This document shows, piece after piece, positions 45,318-46,185 of a stretch of DNA of 46,185 bases. Below the pieces are notes generated by a model, which did no database searches, was not told the DNA's origin, and saw nothing but the letters and a program-made list of their open reading frames with translations. The position numbers were made by a program, and so were the translations under genes. Location: contig DYHT01000013.1 of NCBI GenBank assembly GCA_020723995.1, positions 1 through 46,185 of the forward strand. The letters are read 5' to 3'. Each line of letters begins with the position of its first letter. The stretch's first letter is position 1. The stretch is from Chloroflexus sp. (lineage in GTDB: Bacteria; Chloroflexota; Anaerolineae; Anaerolineales; Villigracilaceae).

Positions 45318-46117
45318 GCTTTTTCTTTTTCAGAACCGCCCGAGAGGGCAATTTTCCTCCCTATCGCTTGCTCATAAGGGATCAGCAGGAAGAAGGTGCT
45401 GCCCTGCCCCAACTGGCTCTCCAACCAGGCCTTCCCTCCGTGGCGCTCGGCAATCGAACGGACAATCGCCAATCCCAACCCGCTGCCGCGCTGCGCACGC
45501 GCCTCGCGCTGTCGGCCGCGGTAGAACTTTTCAAACAGGCGAGGCTGATCCAGCGGGGCGATACCGATGCCATTATCCTGCACCACGAAAAGCAGACCCT
45601 GCTGGCGCTCCTTCAGGCTTATCCTGACCTGGCCGCCCTTGGGCGTATATTTGAGCGCGTTTTCCACCAGGTTGAATAAAGCCTGCTGCAACAACGCCCG
45701 GTCAGCTTCGATCAACCGCGCTGTTTTTTCTTGAGGCTCGACCCCAAGACTGATATTCTTTTGCTTCGCCTGTAATTGAAGCGCGCCGATGACCGCCTCG
45801 GCTACTTCCATGGCTTGCACCTTGTCAATCTGCAAGCCAATGCCCGCCTCGATGCGCCCCAGGTCGAGCAAGTTGTTGACCAGGCGGGTCATACTCTCAA
45901 CCCCGACAACAATCTTGGTGATATATCCCTTTTGTTCTTCATTTAGCTCGCTGCTCATTCTCAGCATGGTGGCATAACCGCGCACCAGGGTCAGCGGTGA
46001 GCGCAGGTCGTGACTGACCGTCGAAACGAACTCGGACTTGAGCGCGTCCAGTTCTTTGAAATGAGTAACATCCCGCAGGACGCACACCCGCCCGACCGGT
46101 CGCCCGTCGGCGATCAC
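45305..46117 (-). CDS. Sensor histidine kinase, C-terminal part (5' end cut short)
   Basis: A 270-residue frame: end of a PAS-like domain (GRPVGRVCVLRDVTHFKELD), HisKA with H36 (STVSHDLRSPLTLVRGYATML), then HATPase N-box FNLVENALKYT, G1 DNGIGI, F-box LFEKFYRG and G2 RGSGLGLAI. The kinase core is complete. An in-frame TGA lies 8 codons upstream of the GTG at 46117, inside a CACTAG/CTAGTG repeat, so the sensory N-terminus seems to have been lost or separated. The frame's end (GGSEKEKASWR) runs over the rRNA terminator into the 3' end of 5S on the opposite strand. Confidence 0.82.
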   Translation of the reverse strand: MIADGRPVGRVCVLRDVTHFKELDALKSEFVSTVSHDLRSPLTLVRGYATMLRMSSELNEEQKGYITKIVVGVESMTRLVNNLLDLGRIEAGIGLQIDKVQAMEVAEAVIGALQLQAKQKNISLGVEPQEKTARLIEADRALLQQALFNLVENALKYTPKGGQVRISLKERQQGLLFVVQDNGIGIAPLDQPRLFEKFYRGRQREARAQRGSGLGLAIVRSIAERHGGKAWLESQLGQGSTFFLLIPYEQAIGRKIALSGGSEKEKASWR

Positions 46118-46185
46118 GGAGGAGGCAGTGGCTAGTGGTCAATTTCTGAAGTTTTCCGACTATAATCGTGGTCACCCAATCTTTG

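Overview
The window looks like a chromosomal segment of a member of the Chloroflexota, most likely class Anaerolineae. That placement rests on the 16S rRNA sequence, the style of the respiratory genes and the dense load of short palindromic repeats. It is an inference from reading; no database search was run. The genome is GC-rich, with two clearly more AT-rich islands that each carry a restriction-modification pair.

Layout. 1-3.4 kb: a cobalamin riboswitch controlling a B12 ABC transporter (btuFCD). 3.4-8.7 kb: a metal-dependent hydrolase, the rRNA methyltransferase RlmD, a zinc alcohol dehydrogenase, a sortase with a small membrane protein, and a small conserved-looking protein. 8.8-13 kb: tRNA-Val, a T-box leader with thrS, then infC-rpmI-rplT, where infC appears to start at ATC. 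13-16 kb: restriction-modification island 1. 16-22.5 kb: macro-domain protein, SpoU methyltransferase, two glycosyltransferases, FkbM methyltransferase, EamA transporter and cupin, with gene relics between them. 22.8-25.1 kb: restriction-modification island 2, whose nuclease is a frameshifted NgoMIV-type enzyme. 25.2-35.5 kb: respiratory and TCA genes (sdhCDAB, Rieske/cytochrome b/cytochrome c complex, cytochrome bd oxidase, isocitrate dehydrogenase). 35.6-38.4 kb: tRNA-Leu, a BrnT-like toxin-antitoxin pair, gene debris, tRNA-Arg and a cysteine-desulfurase-like enzyme. 38.6-45.3 kb: a complete rRNA operon (16S, tRNA-Ile, tRNA-Ala, 23S, 5S) with two tandem promoters. 45.3-46.1 kb: the C-terminal part of a histidine kinase.

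How the genes work together. The sdh complex passes electrons from succinate to quinone. The Rieske/cytochrome b complex, whose second b subunit is fused to a diheme cytochrome c, and the bd oxidase give two routes out of the quinol pool, and isocitrate dehydrogenase supplies the TCA cycle. This suggests a facultatively or microaerobically respiring cell. The translation genes carry classical RNA-level control (T-box, infC leader, Ile/Ala tRNAs in the rRNA spacer).

The most notable features are three. (1) The 23S gene holds two group I introns at E. coli positions 1917 and 1951, 34 nt of exon apart. The second encodes a LAGLIDADG endonuclease. The first cannot end in the canonical terminal G in any splice register. 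(2) Several families of short palindromes and inverted repeats sit between genes, inside riboswitch and T-box leaders, and in frame inside protein genes (rlmD three times, sdhA, a macro-domain gene, a glycosyltransferase). (3) A decayed GxxExxY-type gene is bounded by 22-bp inverted repeats whose relatives occur elsewhere in the window as short, gene-less, sometimes nested elements. This suggests a mobile element family and its miniature derivatives.
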